DNA from: Asterella californica
Taxonomy: Eukaryota; Streptophyta; Marchantiopsida; Marchantiales; Aytoniaceae
Reading direction: 5' to 3'
Assembly (NCBI GenBank): GCA_036924285.1
Contig: JAYKYS010000016.1
Span: forward strand, 1,488,001 to 1,552,000
Length of the DNA: 64,000 nucleotides
A program made the position numbers and the translations under genes. Below the pieces are notes generated by a model. That model saw only the letters and a list, made by a program, of their open reading frames with translations, did not search any database and was not told the DNA's origin. This document shows, piece by piece, positions 1 through 12,179 of this stretch (its first letter is position 1; each line of letters begins with the position of its first letter).

Positions 1-929
1 TACAGGAATTTGCCTCCTCCTGACATTACGTGCATGCTCATTTCTTGTTGTGTCTGACTTGTAGCGTTCCAGGCAGTGGATCGCGCAACTGGGAGTCCTG
101 ATCATGACATGGATGAGCGTGCTAATGATGGCCTCCAACTGAACGGGGGAGCTAGCCTTGATCTCGTGCACGTGAACTGGCAGATTCTCGTATGGGAGAA
201 ATGTAAAAACAGTAAGCAATCCTAGTTTAGACCGGACCTCACAACAAAGTTACCCAGCAGAAGAACAATCACCAAAAATTCTTTCCTAGTTTATACTGTC
301 CAAACTGTCTGTGTTCAGGCCAAGGATGTCCGGCCGGACTAGCGTTATAACGTGCTAGGCAGAGTCCCAGCAGACTTTCGATCACCGTTCGATGAATTGG
401 CCTCGTGCTTCATTCTACCTTCGAATCCTGTCCGATAAGCCCTTTTGTCTGATGAGACCTTTCGTTAATAGTGGCTTCCGAGCCCGCTGAGAGCATGAGA
501 AAGTGAAGCATGCCCTTCTATTTCCAGCGTGCGTGTCCAGACAATTCATGGATCATGATTCATCCCTAACGCGGAAGAGTACCTTCTCTTGTTGTCTTCC
601 TATACCTGCTTTGCTGAACTCGCTGAACTTTGCTGAACTGCTTTGCTGCACTGGCACGAACGAAGTTTCATACCATTCAACATTACCTCCATTGGATTCC
701 ATCAATTTGGAGGAAGGTAGTACTGCCCAGCTGCTCTACGGGCTTTACGGTTTGCAAGTGATACCATAGTTTGACAACCAATCTAGATCGGGAAGCTGAA
801 GCCTGATCATGAAGTCATGCCTAGGTAGCCGAGGCTGGCAGATCCGCACGCTGATGGGCGAAACGAGCACGATAATCGTCGAATTCCTTTCTTCATCCAG
901 TCCTCGTACGTAAGACTGCACAAATATCA
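1..929. other. Intergenic DNA, no gene recognised
   Basis: No reading frame here shows recognisable protein similarity. A short ORF at 503-769 has no motif that I know. A TTCGAATCC word near 420 resembles a tRNA B box, but no cloverleaf can be folded around it. This stretch is the left flank of the MITE at 940-1284. Confidence 0.5.
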
Positions 930-939
930 CGTTTTCTAA

Positions 940-1284
940 CAGAAATTTGCTTGATCATACCCCCAATACGATCGTTGCGATTGATCATACCCTTGACGGA
1001 TTATTGACATTCGAACCAGTCATTTTATCTTTTGGTTCATCATTGTAGTACTTTCAACATTGACTAAATATCACTGTAATTCAAAATATTTACCATTAAA
1101 AACACCTTAGACTATCCATATTTTCATTCCTTTAATATTTGCAATCTCACATGTGAATAACATCACTAAGTGACTGGTTTTATAGGCAATAGCCAGTCAG
1201 GGGTGTGATCAAACCAGACATCGTTAAGAGGGGGTATTATCAAGCTCACGGAACCTACTGGGAGTGTGATCAAGCAAATTTCTG
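940..1284. mobile_element. Mutator-like MITE with terminal inverted repeats and 10-bp target duplication
   Basis: A 345-bp non-coding element. The left end (940-957) reads CAGAAATTTGCTTGATCA and the right end (1267-1284) is its exact reverse complement. The similarity continues inward imperfectly for another ~13 bp. A second inverted pair lies inside, with TTGATCAYACCC-type words near 981-1000 and 1190-1211. The element is flanked by a perfect direct repeat, CGTTTTCTAA, at 930-939 and 1285-1294. A 9-10 bp target-site duplication is typical of Mutator-like DNA transposons. There is no transposase, so the element is non-autonomous and would depend on a transposase encoded elsewhere. The intact duplication and ends suggest it is not very old. 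Other superfamilies with 8-bp duplications (hAT) are less likely. Confidence 0.8.
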
Positions 1285-1294
1285 CGTTTTCTAA

Positions 1295-4200
1295 TTGCAG
1301 TATGGTATACACTGTACAGTCCGTCATCGCTAGCTTACTGATGAGTCGACACTGATTGCTACTTCTCATTGTTTGGAATAAAAGTCCAGATATGACCCGA
1401 TTCAAGCGTCGTCTTTCTTGGGACGGTGATCCAGCTCGGTAGACCCGAGGGAATAATTTGGGTGGGACCGGTAAAATATCTCGGTTCACAGACTCCACAC
1501 TCGTTCATACCGAACTACTGTGTACTTTACAGCATTATGTGTACCGGTCTCAAGGGACGACTACCGGTAAATCTGTTTTTTCGGTCATCTTCGAAATGAT
1601 ATCAGAAAGACTCACATGGACGCACCTGACCACCGTGCTGTGCAGGTCACCCGAGCTGGCGTCTGAAAGCCTTTTTGTGAAAGCAAGTCGTACACCTACC
1701 TACTTTCATAACAAGTAATACGGTTGGTCATGGACAAGTGCAAGGTTTGCAAAATTTCTTATTTATTTCTTTTTGTTTCTTTGAGCATTTAGTAAAATCT
1801 TATTTATTATTAGAAGGTCAAACTCAAATGAGACAAAAAAGAGAACCTGTTTTACTTTTAAGTAGATTTGAATATAAATGAAATGGTTTAAATAACAAAG
1901 GTGATATTTCAGAAAATATAATATATTTTCTTAAGAAAGATATATATATATATACTTTTTTGAGAAATACTGGAAGGTAAGTATACTCGCACATGTTGTC
2001 TCACATATATAAAGAATTGTCCCTCGAGTACATATAAAAGAGCAAGATATACTTTTGAATAATATTAAATTACTAGTTTTATTTCTCTATTTTCAACTCG
2101 GTTTAGTAATAATATTATGTGAACATCATTGCAGTCCGCCTTAATTATGAGTCAGAGACTAACGACTTTTTGCCAGAAGAAGAGAGTTTAAGAACTAAAT
2201 TTTACAAACCGGGAAGAAAAAGAAAAAAAAAACAAACTTCGCCATCTAATCCATATACGTTATTTGCGTAATAAGTCTTTACTCTTAGGAAATAAATTTC
2301 GGTTACAGAGTTATTCACTTTAGGCTTCACATATCATGGAGTTATTAACTTTAAGTTTCATATCTCATGGAGTTATGAATTTTCATGTTCAAGACAAAAC
2401 ACTTTACAGTTTTATGAGATGGTATAATCTTGCCGTTTAATTAATAGTACACATGTGTTTGTGTTCCTGTCCTATCATAACTAAATATTGAACAGATATA
2501 AGTATGAAAATTCATCTACAAAATTCTTAAATATCATTCATGAAAATAACCTAAACTATCATATAAAAATACAGTACAAATAACATACTTATTGTTTTGT
2601 TTTTACTATCTAATGATATAATGTTATAACTATGAACATGTAGTATACCTAACTACATGTACATAGTATATCTATCTAATCTACTATGAACATAACTATA
2701 TATCTAGTTAACTAGTAGATAACTAGATATATATATCAATAGAAATAACTAACTCGTTCTAATGTATCTATTATATCAATCACATTTGATAACAAGTGAA
2801 AGAAAAAAATATACTTCACCTTTTCCATGCATACATATCATTCAACATTTGCTTCATTGACTCAAAGTTACAACTTTTAAAGTTTAAATTTTAAATTCAA
2901 ACCTTACAATTTGATCTCCATAATACCAAGCACATATGAATTCTGGTGGTACCTATGAGCATTAACTTGTTGGAAGCACCTATGTCGCATGAGGTCAAGT
3001 CCTCCTGTCGATGGCGACAGAAAGCCTCACGGCAAAAAAGAAGCCTAAACAATGGGTAGCAAGCTAACCCTTTTTTACTTGATAAGAATAAATAAATATT
3101 AGCTTAACCCTTTTCTTATTATTAAAAGAAGAAAAAAGTAAAAACTTTTTGTGATCTAAAGAATAAATTAGCTAGAATATATGTTGCATCCAGATATGCA
3201 TGGTGGATTCATACTTGCATATTTAACCTTTAGAATACCTACAATCATTCCTTGCGATAGTCCGCAAAGACTGCAAAATTAGGTTCGTTTTCCCACATGT
3301 ATAATCGTGTTAGTTTTATTTTTTTTCTTTTGGTTCGCACGTTTTCTTTTCTTTTCCGGTAAGTGTCCGATACTTTGCTGTCATTTTCGTTCACGATGAT
3401 TTATACAACAAAGATTCTAACAGTCAGTTCACAGTGACGAAATATACTCGTTAATGGAAGATACAGTAGCTTAAAATTCATGTAACCACATCATTACTTG
3501 CATCCCGTTAAAAAATCTATATTCCAAAGTATTGATAACTCTATATTCTCAAACTAAAGTAAATTTTGGAACAAATTACAGTGATATTAACGTCTAGAAT
3601 GAAAGGTCCGAAACTTTCTTCCTTATGTAGGTAATTTATAATCACATTTGATCTCCACGACCAATACTTGATTATCCGTCCACTTGTACGCGGAGATATT
3701 CCTCATACACTCAAAGTAACTACCGAGCTATGAGTGCCACATAGGAGGCTCACTATATCATGTGCCTCTATAGTATGAATACTGGAGCGATTAAGTATCG
3801 AAGTTCGGCTGCTCCTCTTGCTCCTATACATGCCAGACGGGATCATTCTTGCTCCGTGTTTGGACTGGAAGATCTGAAGTTTCTGTAAAAGAAAAATTAA
3901 TTCTATTTTTTGATTAATTAATTAATCAATCAAAGATTAATGAGAAACTAAACTGAGGCTTGAAGTAGTATTCGTATATATGGGTCTTTCGAAACGAATC
4001 TATCATATGAGTGTGCTCCAAGAGGAATCGAGATATACTTGAGTAAAATGTGAACGATATGAAACTGAAGACATCAATTTTCCACTAGAGGCAGCACGGA
4101 GAGTTTAAAATCGTGGTCCTCAACAAGTTCTTCACTTGCTGAACAATAAAATAACATCCTCGTCGGTGAGACTGGAAAAAAAAGGATGTTGCTGATATTC

Positions 4201-4900
4201 TTCATACAGACGGTCTCAAGTACTCACATTGAATCTGAGCGCATATGTTGAATATCATAACCCATTAGCCACTTACAAGAGGGAAGTGTACTTTCCTGAT
4301 TTTATCATAGACCATAGACGGGTTCTCAACATTGTAGCCAAGGGATGATGGCTCTTGTACTTATTGTACTATAAAGCACGTTGTAGAACATTATTAGCAC
4401 TCAGTTCTATCTTACATATCGGCAGCTCCAAACAGAGTAAACTACTCCTCGTCAGCCCGAAGCATATCATCTGTTATATTTTTCATATAGCTTTAGCGAT
4501 AAGTTTCATACTTTTTTATGCAGTATAAAAGCATTCCCACGAACATATGTAGACTTCTGTTATTCAAGTTCTTGATGTAAACTTCTGCTCCTAACAGTCT
4601 AGCTGTACCTTTCCAAACCAAAACTGTTGTAACACATTTCTTAACTTCCATAAGACTAGTAGCATAGACGAAGATATTTATATAAGAGAAAAGCGTCGAC
4701 CTTGAATCTCTAAAAACAAATCACTCGTCAATTGTCTCAATATAATGAAAAGGACCAGCAAAACACTAAAGACAGAATATCGAACCGAGAAAAGAACGAG
4801 CAAAGAGGACATAATCCAAAGCTAGAATTAAAAAACTCTAGAAAGTCTTCAGTATGATCGAAATCTATGTAACGTAAGCTATATTCCTATATAAGTCTAA
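1295..4900. other. AT-rich intergenic DNA
   Basis: Very AT-rich DNA with poly-A/T runs, a short (TA)n tract near 1940-1955 and no ORF that I can assign. It contains a 13-bp perfect inverted repeat (2697-2709 with 2721-2733, 11-nt loop) and a 20-bp perfect palindrome of TTGATTAATT type at 3910-3929. Both could be chance products of the AT bias. No promoter or RNA gene is supported. Confidence 0.5.
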
Positions 4901-6226
4901 CATCATGAAACGAAAGACATCTTGTTTGGATACACCATGTAAGGAGGAATAGTTTCATGGACAAGAAAGCAATTGAATTTACATTTGAAAGAAATGGAAT
5001 CGTGGCAGAAAGTAGCTTGTATGCGATGGAAACCATACGCTAGTAAAGACAGAATGCTATCTTCAAAAGGAGTACTGTCTTGGAGATCATGTATTTTCAC
5101 AAGAGTAGCAATGGGAATAGGCAACAAAGACTACACTAATGTTTCTTCATAAACTGGATACCGACAATAGCAACATTCCTCATTGGCAAGCACACAAAGC
5201 AAAGCAAAAGAGTACGACAGATAAAGAGACAAAAGAAACTCATCTGTGTATGTTGATAGTGAGCGAGCAAGACAAATGTAAGAAATATGCCGAAGATCTT
5301 TGAAGACTACAACCGCAATATTCTCTCCATCGAAAAGAAGAGAGAAATGTAATCTTCCGATGAATTGCAGCAAGCTCAAAGACATGCACGTCAAAAGCAG
5401 ACCCAAAGCGAAATGTCGAAAAGATAAAAGACAAGAAAGAACTTCGACATGCAACCCAATAGCGACTGGACGTCAAGTTCCACAAGTGCCGACGACTAAC
5501 TTGCGAAGTAAACCTTTGTCCAAATGCAAGAAAAAAATTCCACATTAAACTCACTACCAAACATCGGTTCGAAGAGCAAAATCTCACGAGCAATCCATGA
5601 GTAACCTCGAGGTTGAGCAAGAGAACGCACGGGGAATGATCACAAAAGCGGCAGACGTCACTAGAGATTTTTGGCCATGGCTTCTATCGACTTAGTTCCA
5701 AAATACAACTTTGTTGTCACTTAGAACGGACAAGAATGAAAGCTCGGTACGGCTTGTACTGACTAAACTTCGAAAGCATGCCTTCTAGTCACTCACAAAC
5801 CTCGTTGCACCTTGAAATGACCAACGTCTAAAACAAGAATCAAAAATAATCTGATGATCTCTTTTACTCGAATCTAAACGTCTCACATGCAGCAAGCTGT
5901 GAATTCCAACCACTTCTTGTGGTTGGAACCTTCCATATTCTGCTTCTTGTTTGTGCGCTTCGTTTGCTTGTGTTGGCGCTTGATTTTCAGAGTGAGTTCA
6001 CTCAAGTGTGTTGTCGATAGTGAGGCTGGAGTTGCGGACCAGTCAGACTATCTTTGTTTCTCTCATGGTGCGGTTAAAGGGACGACCAACAGACCGTGAG
6101 AGTCTGCATGTGGTGATGGTAGGTACAGGTTGCCTTTACCTTGACCCTCCTAGTAGGGGATAGGTGAGCTCAGTAGGAGCGGGGTTAGGCAAGTGGTGGT
6201 TACGGTGGTGACGGAGATCATTCTGG
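4901..6226. other. Unassigned DNA upstream of the first retrotransposon
   Basis: Several overlapping short ORFs occur on both strands (for example 5240-5620 on the - strand and 5300-5548 on the + strand), and none has a recognisable domain. It may be a decayed repeat. The leader of the retrotransposon that starts at 6227 probably lies in 5880-6226, but I found no copy of the LTR-like sequence at 13255-13860 here. The 5' LTR is therefore either missing or unrecognisable. Confidence 0.4.
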
Positions 6227-7297
6227 TTGGAGAGTGTGTTATCGAGATTCTCTCATCACGAAGTTCTCGGGAGATTGTGGTGGAGGCTTCTGGACAATGA
6301 GTATACACGGAGTGAGGTGAGGTATCGACTACCTACACCATTGCCGTCGGTTGTTCCAGAGGACGAGTCAGACGCAAATAGCACGTTTTTTGATGGTGAG
6401 TCGAGTGTCATCATACTATTGTTGTGGGAGATGGACGAGATCTATGGGGCCACGAAGGGACCTCGACGTTACTCGGATACGATGGGTACCATCGAGCTGG
6501 ATGACTTCATCCAAGAGTTCGACAGTTGATGCGATCTACAGCAGATGCGAAACCCACAGCTGTTTACACCCTTCACGACGTGGAAGGGTTTGTTCCAACA
6601 CTCGGAGAGACCGCCAATGGACGATTATCATGAGTTCCGACGAGACTATAGTATGGAGATTGAGTTGTGGAGACAACATTGGTCTCTCAACTACGTTTCT
6701 ATCACTACTAGCGCAGTTTCAGGAGGCGTAGCACGTACGAGTTCGGGTGCCAGTAGCAGTGGTACATCCACAAGTGGCGGAATATCTACTACCGGCGGTG
6801 CGTCCACTAGTAGTGGAGCAGGTGGTAGTGTGAGCGGGATACCACCAGGGTTTAACCTTGTGGTTCAGTTCTTCCAGTGCTTGAGGAAGAACTATCAGGG
6901 TGTGCAGACCGATAAGTAGAAGAGTCTACAGGAGTTCCAGCGGAAGACTGGATAGAGCCTACGCGAGGCGTTTACTTGCATGAGGCGGTTGATCAGCGTT
7001 ACTCAAGGGGTGACGGAAGCACAGGCAGTCCAGTTCTGGTATGAGATACTAGATCGGGAGCTGCGTAGGAGAGTTAGAGATGCCACTCTTCTTAGAGACA
7101 CTGCTCCGACGTTAGCGGTTGTCTTTGGTTTGGCTGAGCGAATTGAGCTCAACATGGTGGAGGAGAGGGTGATGGTTGCTGGGTTCAGCAAGGAGACACC
7201 ACATGGGGCGATCACCTCTTCTCGAGGATCACAAGCTACACAACAACGTGGTGGTGGTGGTGGTAAAGATCGTGCGGAGCAATCACGATCTCAATGA
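6227..7297 (+). pseudogene. Retrotransposon gag (capsid) remnant
   Basis: One reading frame runs through 6227-7297 and is interrupted by stops at 6527-6529 (TGA), 6917-6919 (TAG) and about 6952-6954 (TAG). The N-terminal part has the gag-type segment FRRDYSMEIELWRQHW. A Gly/Ser/Thr-rich linker follows (about 6730-6840). The C-terminal part, with MRRLISVTQGVTEAQAVQFW and a helix-rich stretch up to LAERIELNMVEER, is typical of the Retrotrans_gag fold. In an intact element this would form the virus-like particle that packages element RNA. The stops show the copy is dead. The assignment rests on position and overall pattern, because gag is poorly conserved. Confidence 0.7.
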
Positions 7298-7760
7298 GGT
7301 GTTGGAGGATCTGGTGGGCAGAAGCCCATGCCGTCCTTCTCTAGTCAGCAACAAGCGGGTCCTTGCTAGACGTGTGATGATCCTCATCAGCAGAAGGATT
7401 GTTCACAGAGGAGAGGTGGTTATGAGACGTCAAGGACATCTCAAGCGATACCTAGGCAATGTGAGCATTGCGGACGACCAGGTCACAATAGTGACCGTTG
7501 TTTTGATCTCCATCCCGAGCTACGGCAAGAGAAGACTGATCGTGGACGAGGGTGGAGGAGCTCAAGGAGACCGTGGTGGTCGAGCTGGAGGTAGAGGTCC
7601 AGCACCTAGGAGAGGACCGGTCGATCCACCGTCTACTACGACGTCAGAAGCAGGTATGGCAACCCGAATTGAGCAGTTGGAGCAGAGGATAGCTAGTATG
7701 GCTATGGCTCAACGGAGATCTGGTGGAACAGAGGCTTCCACGTCTTATGGAGAAGAATGA
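7298..7760 (+). pseudogene. Nucleocapsid zinc knuckle and protease N-terminal linker
   Basis: At 7460-7501 one frame reads CEHCGRPGHNSDRC, a perfect C-X2-C-X4-H-X4-C zinc knuckle, the RNA-binding motif at the end of gag. It is one frame away from the gag ORF and from the 194-codon ORF that spans the same DNA (7176-7760), so a frameshift lies between them. Near 7656-7750 the longer ORF ends with a short helical segment (TRIEQLEQRIASMAMAQRR) that looks like a coiled-coil linker before the protease. The copy is non-functional. Confidence 0.75.
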
Positions 7761-8273
7761 GGTGACTTCAACTTCATGGCTGGTGTGGTGCAGATTGAGA
7801 CATCTGCGGCAATGACTCGAGGTGCAGTACGTGTCTTTGGACCGCGAGGTGCGTCTGTGGAGTTGGATCCACAACGCGAGGAGGTTGGTAGACAAGTCAG
7901 GCTCCTCAATCCTTCACGTTATCGGAGGCGTTGAGGACCACATCTATGATTCCTAAAGGATCTATCGATGGTGTAGTGGAGTTAGAGACATCGACATCTA
8001 GGAGTGGAGGTGATGTAAGTCAACCCTCGATGTCTGTGGATGCGATGTCGAACTCGATGTTGGGGGCGAGTACAGTAGTTTTGCGAGTCTCACTATTTTC
8101 AACCACGGATATGAGGGCATTGGGAGTCAGCTTGGTTCCAGTGTTCCAGTTGGCGGTCACGCTCAGAGAGCGAGGATGTTGTTACCTCTAGTGCTGAGGT
8201 GGTTCAGCGAGAAACGGTAGATGTGTCCATGGAGTCGAGGATCAAGACAGCTACCAATGATACTTGACAAGCG

Positions 8274-9057
8274 GTGGCTGCTAGGTTAGATGAGTTACCA
8301 GCTAGGCCGGCGATTGACCGTGCTGGTTTGACCTCAAGTGTGGTGTTGTTGGACTACAGAAATGGTATCTTCTGTTTGGTGACACCGTCAGGGAAGGTGT
8401 ATCGACCACAGAAAATCTTGTTAGACTCTAGAGCCCCACCGTTGATGTTGAGGAAGGTGACGTGTATTGGCTTGGGTCTGAGGAAGTCCGAGGTGGAGAG
8501 ATGTCCATTCCAGCTACAGACATCTTTAGGGGGATCAAGAGATACAGCTCTACACATGACACGTGAGATGTTGACGGTGAGAGTTCAACCAGATCATCCC
8601 ACGGATGGCTGTGAGAGCCAAGGCCATAGTTACGGCCACGGAGTCTTATGATGTATTGGTTGGAGGTGTTGTGTTATATCTTATGGAGTTCGTAATCGAC
8701 TATTGGACGTAAATAGCATCTTACAGATCAGGTTGGTAGTCCGGTGAGAGACGAGTGAGCCGCTTACCAATGCGGTTCAATGCTAGAGTTGGGACAACGG
8801 AGACTACACCAAGGACGATGCCATCCGTTGTAATGTTCAATTCGGTCATCACTTGGTCGGACGAGTTGTTAGAAGGCAATGCCCATGCGGAGGATACTCC
8901 GTTCTTTGAGGAGATGGAGGACATGCCTAGCATGACAACGGTAGTATCATTTGCCTTGGATGTTTCATTCTGGAGTTCGAGTGGAGAGTTGCAGCAATAT
9001 GCTGATCGGTTGGTGCAGCAGGCTTGGAGTGAAGCCTTTGTACCACCAGTAGAATAA
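8274..9057 (+). pseudogene. Retrotransposon aspartic protease and downstream spacer
   Basis: The segment KILLDSRAPPLML (near 8417) matches the flap-proximal active-site region of retropepsins, normally LLDSGA. The catalytic Asp is kept but the following Gly is Arg here, which would disable the enzyme. The sequence continues in a second frame from about 8605 (ESYDVLVGGVVLY) and on through 8755-9057, after two in-frame stops near 8709 and 8731. The spacer is acidic (EEMEDM, WSDELLEGN). It sits immediately upstream of the methyltransferase, so the intact polyprotein would be ordered protease, spacer, methyltransferase. Confidence 0.65.
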
Positions 9058-9099
9058 CCAAAGGTTGTTCCTGCTACTGGCCCTGTGACTTTATCACCG

Positions 9100-10115
9100 T
9101 TGGAGGACTCTCATTGTAATGATAGTATCCAGAGGAGGGTGTGTGTGTGCTGGAGCTGTTTGGAGAGATCAGCACAAGTTTGGCTGCGGTATTGCAGACA
9201 GACATGCGAGTACAGCGATACTTGTATGTGGAGAGAGATGAGGTTGCGAGACGCATCTCATTGCGTCATGTGGCACGCTTGGTGCAGAGATATCCTGAGT
9301 TGTTGTCCATATCAGCTGTTAGAGGATACCAGCAAGCATTACCGTCAAATATTTCGTTGCTGAGGGTGCAAGATCTCACGTTTGTTGGCACCATTCACTT
9401 GGTGATAGCCGGGTGGCCATGTCAAGATCACACGCGTGCTGGGAGAGGTCATGGTTTACATGACCCGCGATCTAGGATGTTCCGGGAGATGTTACGGATC
9501 TTACGATATCTTTCGACGCATCAGGTGGATTCTTCAACGTACATCTTGGAGAACGTTCCTTTGTTGGGTGATGCTCGTACACTGATGATGACGAGTGTGC
9601 ACCAGGTGCGGTCTTGGGTCGGACCGACAATGTTGTTAGATGCAGCGAGAGAGTAGGATCTCGTGCACATCGTCCACGGTTGTGGTGGACGAACTTAGTA
9701 TCGAGGGAGGTGCTCAAGCGAGCACACGATGCAGTGAGACAATCAGAACATCTCACAGTTGATGGCATCTTGGATGCGAGGCGACGATCTCAAGTAGTGA
9801 GAGTCGTCGATAAGTCACCCATGACAATGATGAACCTAGTGGGATGATCCATGATAGTGTTACCCACTTTGGTAAGCTTTCCAGCGTCACATGCTTACAG
9901 AGATGGAGGACATGGACGTGTGGGATACTCAATTACGGCAATTGGTAGAGCACAATACCGATGAGAGAGAGCGAGCGATGGATTTCACTACGGGTACGAT
10001 GGCAGTAGCTTCAGTATTGGAGGCTTCACGTCGTCAAGTATTGGGTCAAGCAATGGACTTGAATTGCTTGACATGGATTGTTAGCTTTGGATTGGCTGAG
10101 CAGCGTCGGATGTGA
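9100..10115 (+). pseudogene. C5-cytosine DNA methyltransferase domain inside the retrotransposon
   Basis: The main ORF (9141-9656) holds, in order, a weak motif I (VLELFGEISTSLAAVL, with the usual glycines partly lost), motif IV with the catalytic Cys (IAGWPCQ; Cys codon 9420-9422) followed by DHTRAGRGHGLHDPRS, and motif VI (YILENVPLLGD). After a frameshift, 9614-9847 carries HRPRLWWTNL, fitting motif VIII, and a variable region. After another shift, 9891-10115 carries NTDERERAMDF and VLGQAMDLNCLTWIV, fitting motifs IX and X. The order and spacing are those of DNA (cytosine-5) methyltransferases. It lies between protease and reverse transcriptase on the same strand, so it belongs to the element and is not a host gene. 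Three frames and stops make it a relic. I infer a role in methylating element cDNA or the target site; the sequence does not show which. Confidence 0.85.
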
Positions 10116-10346
10116 TCGACGGGTGTTACTGCTCAGACACTTCTGAGCTCTTTGACTATCGAGTCGGTGGAGGCAAAGATTGGGGGCGAGGCATGTGGAG
10201 TTCGTCATCCTTGGACATCATAGGATGTCATATGAGAGGGTGTGGAGCTTGCAGCTAGGATTGTAGGAGTTTTTCGCACAGTGGCGGTGGAGGTTGATGG
10301 TGATGAGCAGAAGGAAACTGCTCTAGAGGTTGCAAGATAGTAGTCA

Positions 10347-11215
10347 ATGACTTCGTCTTCTACCTCTAGCATGGTGACAGAGGATATTTGGGAGCTAGAG
10401 ATTGGACCCAAGCTTATAGGAGAGGAGAGACGAAGAGTTCAAAGATTCCTGAAGAGCTACATGAATTGTTTTGCTTTCAGTATGAAGGATTTGGGTACCT
10501 TGAAGGGACCAAGTATAAAGATCGACTTGGCTAATGACATGTCAATCTTTCGACGTCCTTATAGATATAGTGACATGGAGAGAGCCTTGATCCAGAGTAA
10601 GATTCAAGACTTGTTGGAGGCTGGGTTGGAGGAGATGTCGCATGAAGAGTATGCATCTGTCACAGTTATGCCAGCAAAGAAAGATATGTATGACAACTAC
10701 ACAGATAGGCGGATGTGTGGAGACTACCGTCCTATCAATCGGCAGACAAAGTTCAGTAAGTATGCCATGCTGACACCTGAGGAGATCTTTGATGCAGTGG
10801 GGCATGTGAAGGTCTTCAGTACTTTGGATCTTCGAGCATGTATCATCAATTGCCAGTGAGAGAAGAAGGTAAGTCCAAGACAGCATTCTGGAGAATTGAC
10901 TCTCACGGCAAGGATTGTTTGTATCAGTGGCGGTTCTTATCATTTGGGTTGAAGAACGCCCCTGCTGAGTTCCAGAGGATGATGGACAGGATCCTAGCAG
11001 GATTGGATTTTGTCAGATGTTATATTGACGACATCTTAGTCTATAGTGCTATTGTGGAGGAGCACGAGAGACACTTACGAGATGTGTTCGAGCGGTTGAG
11101 AGCTCATGGGTTGAAGTTACACCCTGAGAAGTGTAAGTTCTTCCAGGAGTTGGTAGAGTATCTGAGCCACACCATCTATCCAAGTGGGTTGGGTGTTCAA
11201 ACAGACAAAAGTTGA
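10347..11215 (+). pseudogene. Ty3/gypsy reverse transcriptase
   Basis: Two ORFs share the domain, 10347-10859 and 10838-11215, and overlap at a frameshift around the motif that normally reads GYHQLP. The first has IDLANDMSIFRRPYRYS, CGDYRPINRQT and FSTLDLRA (motif A with catalytic Asp). The second has KTAFWRI, FGLKNAPAEFQRMMD (motif B) and CYIDDILVY (motif C; YIDD at 11021-11032). All catalytic Asp residues are present. This enzyme would copy element RNA into DNA in the cytoplasmic particle. Apart from the frameshift the domain is well kept, which suggests moderately recent decay. Confidence 0.92.
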
Positions 11216-11830
11216 GACTATTGCACGTATCTCACGTCTCACAGATGGGAGTCGAGTTCGAGCGTTTGTTGGTTTGATGAACTTCTATCGTCGGTACGTG
11301 AAAGGGTTTAATGCAATTGCGAAGTCATTGACCAAGCTGATGAAAGTGGACCAGGAGTGGCAGTGGAGAGATGAGCAAGAGCGAGCTTTTGTAGAGCTCA
11401 AGGATAGGTTGACATCTGCTCTCATCTTGAGGAGACCCGTTAGGGGACATCCTTTCCAACTGCACACAGATTGGAGTATGTTGGGACTTGGAGCAATGCT
11501 GACTCAGCATGATGACGAGAAAAAGGAGTTTGTGGTGGCGTATGTCAGTCGCTCCAACAATTCGGCGGAGATGAGGTACAGTTCATACGAGGGGGAGTGT
11601 TTAGCTGCAGTGTCGGCTGTTGCACACTTCCGATGTTATCTATTTGGAAACCACTTTACTCTCATCACTGATCACTAGTCGCTCAAGTGGTTGATGAAGT
11701 CCGACAAGCTTACAGGGAAGCTTGCACGATGGGCTCTTATCTTACAAAAGTATGACTTTCAAGTAGTACATAGACCTAGAGTTGCAAACCTAGATGCCGA
11801 TGGGTTGAGTCGTAATCCATGCACGAGTCA
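11216..11830 (+). pseudogene. Retrotransposon RNase H domain and tether
   Basis: The segment 11184-11678 continues the RT connection region (FVGLMNFYRRYVKGF) into RNase H. First Asp: LHTDWSMLGLGAML. Glu: YSSYEGECLAAV. Next Asp: TLITDH. The codon after TDH is TAG where the family has Gln (TDHQSLKWL), consistent with a CAG-to-TAG change. The same frame resumes at 11691 and runs through LARWALILQKYDFQVVHRP and LDADGLSRNP, the usual end of Ty3/gypsy RNase H. It degrades template RNA during cDNA synthesis. Confidence 0.9.
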
Positions 11831-12179
11831 GCAGGATCAGACTGAGGCTCGATGGCATGACGAGGTTGATGAGGAGATAGTCTCAAGGTGGTATGAATCT
11901 GCCTTTCTTTGTGTGTTGATCATGAACTCTAATATGGAGGGTCAAGTCGTATCTTTTTCTGGTCAAAGAGTAGATGATGAGTCTCCAGATCTTGAGAGCG
12001 GAGATGGTGTATCAGACCAACGAGATATCCATGACGATGTGACTGTAATGGAGTATCGACGTACTGGCGTGGTGATAGGCACAGTAAGTGCCAAGGAGCT
12101 AAAATCGTGTCTTTCAACGAGCGGGGAGATTTCGACGAGAAAGACGACATGTACTTCGAGTCTGGGACGATGGAAGAGT

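Noticed and set aside
400..440. Possible tRNA gene because of a TTCGAATCC word
   Set aside because: No acceptor stem, D arm or anticodon arm can be formed with the 70 bases upstream.
5240..5620. 126-codon - strand ORF as a gene
   Set aside because: No domain, opposite strand ORFs of similar length, and strong Leu/Ser/Phe bias without any motif.
7176..7760. 194-codon ORF as an independent protein
   Set aside because: It overlaps the gag nucleocapsid region out of frame with the zinc knuckle at 7460-7501, so most of it is a shifted reading.
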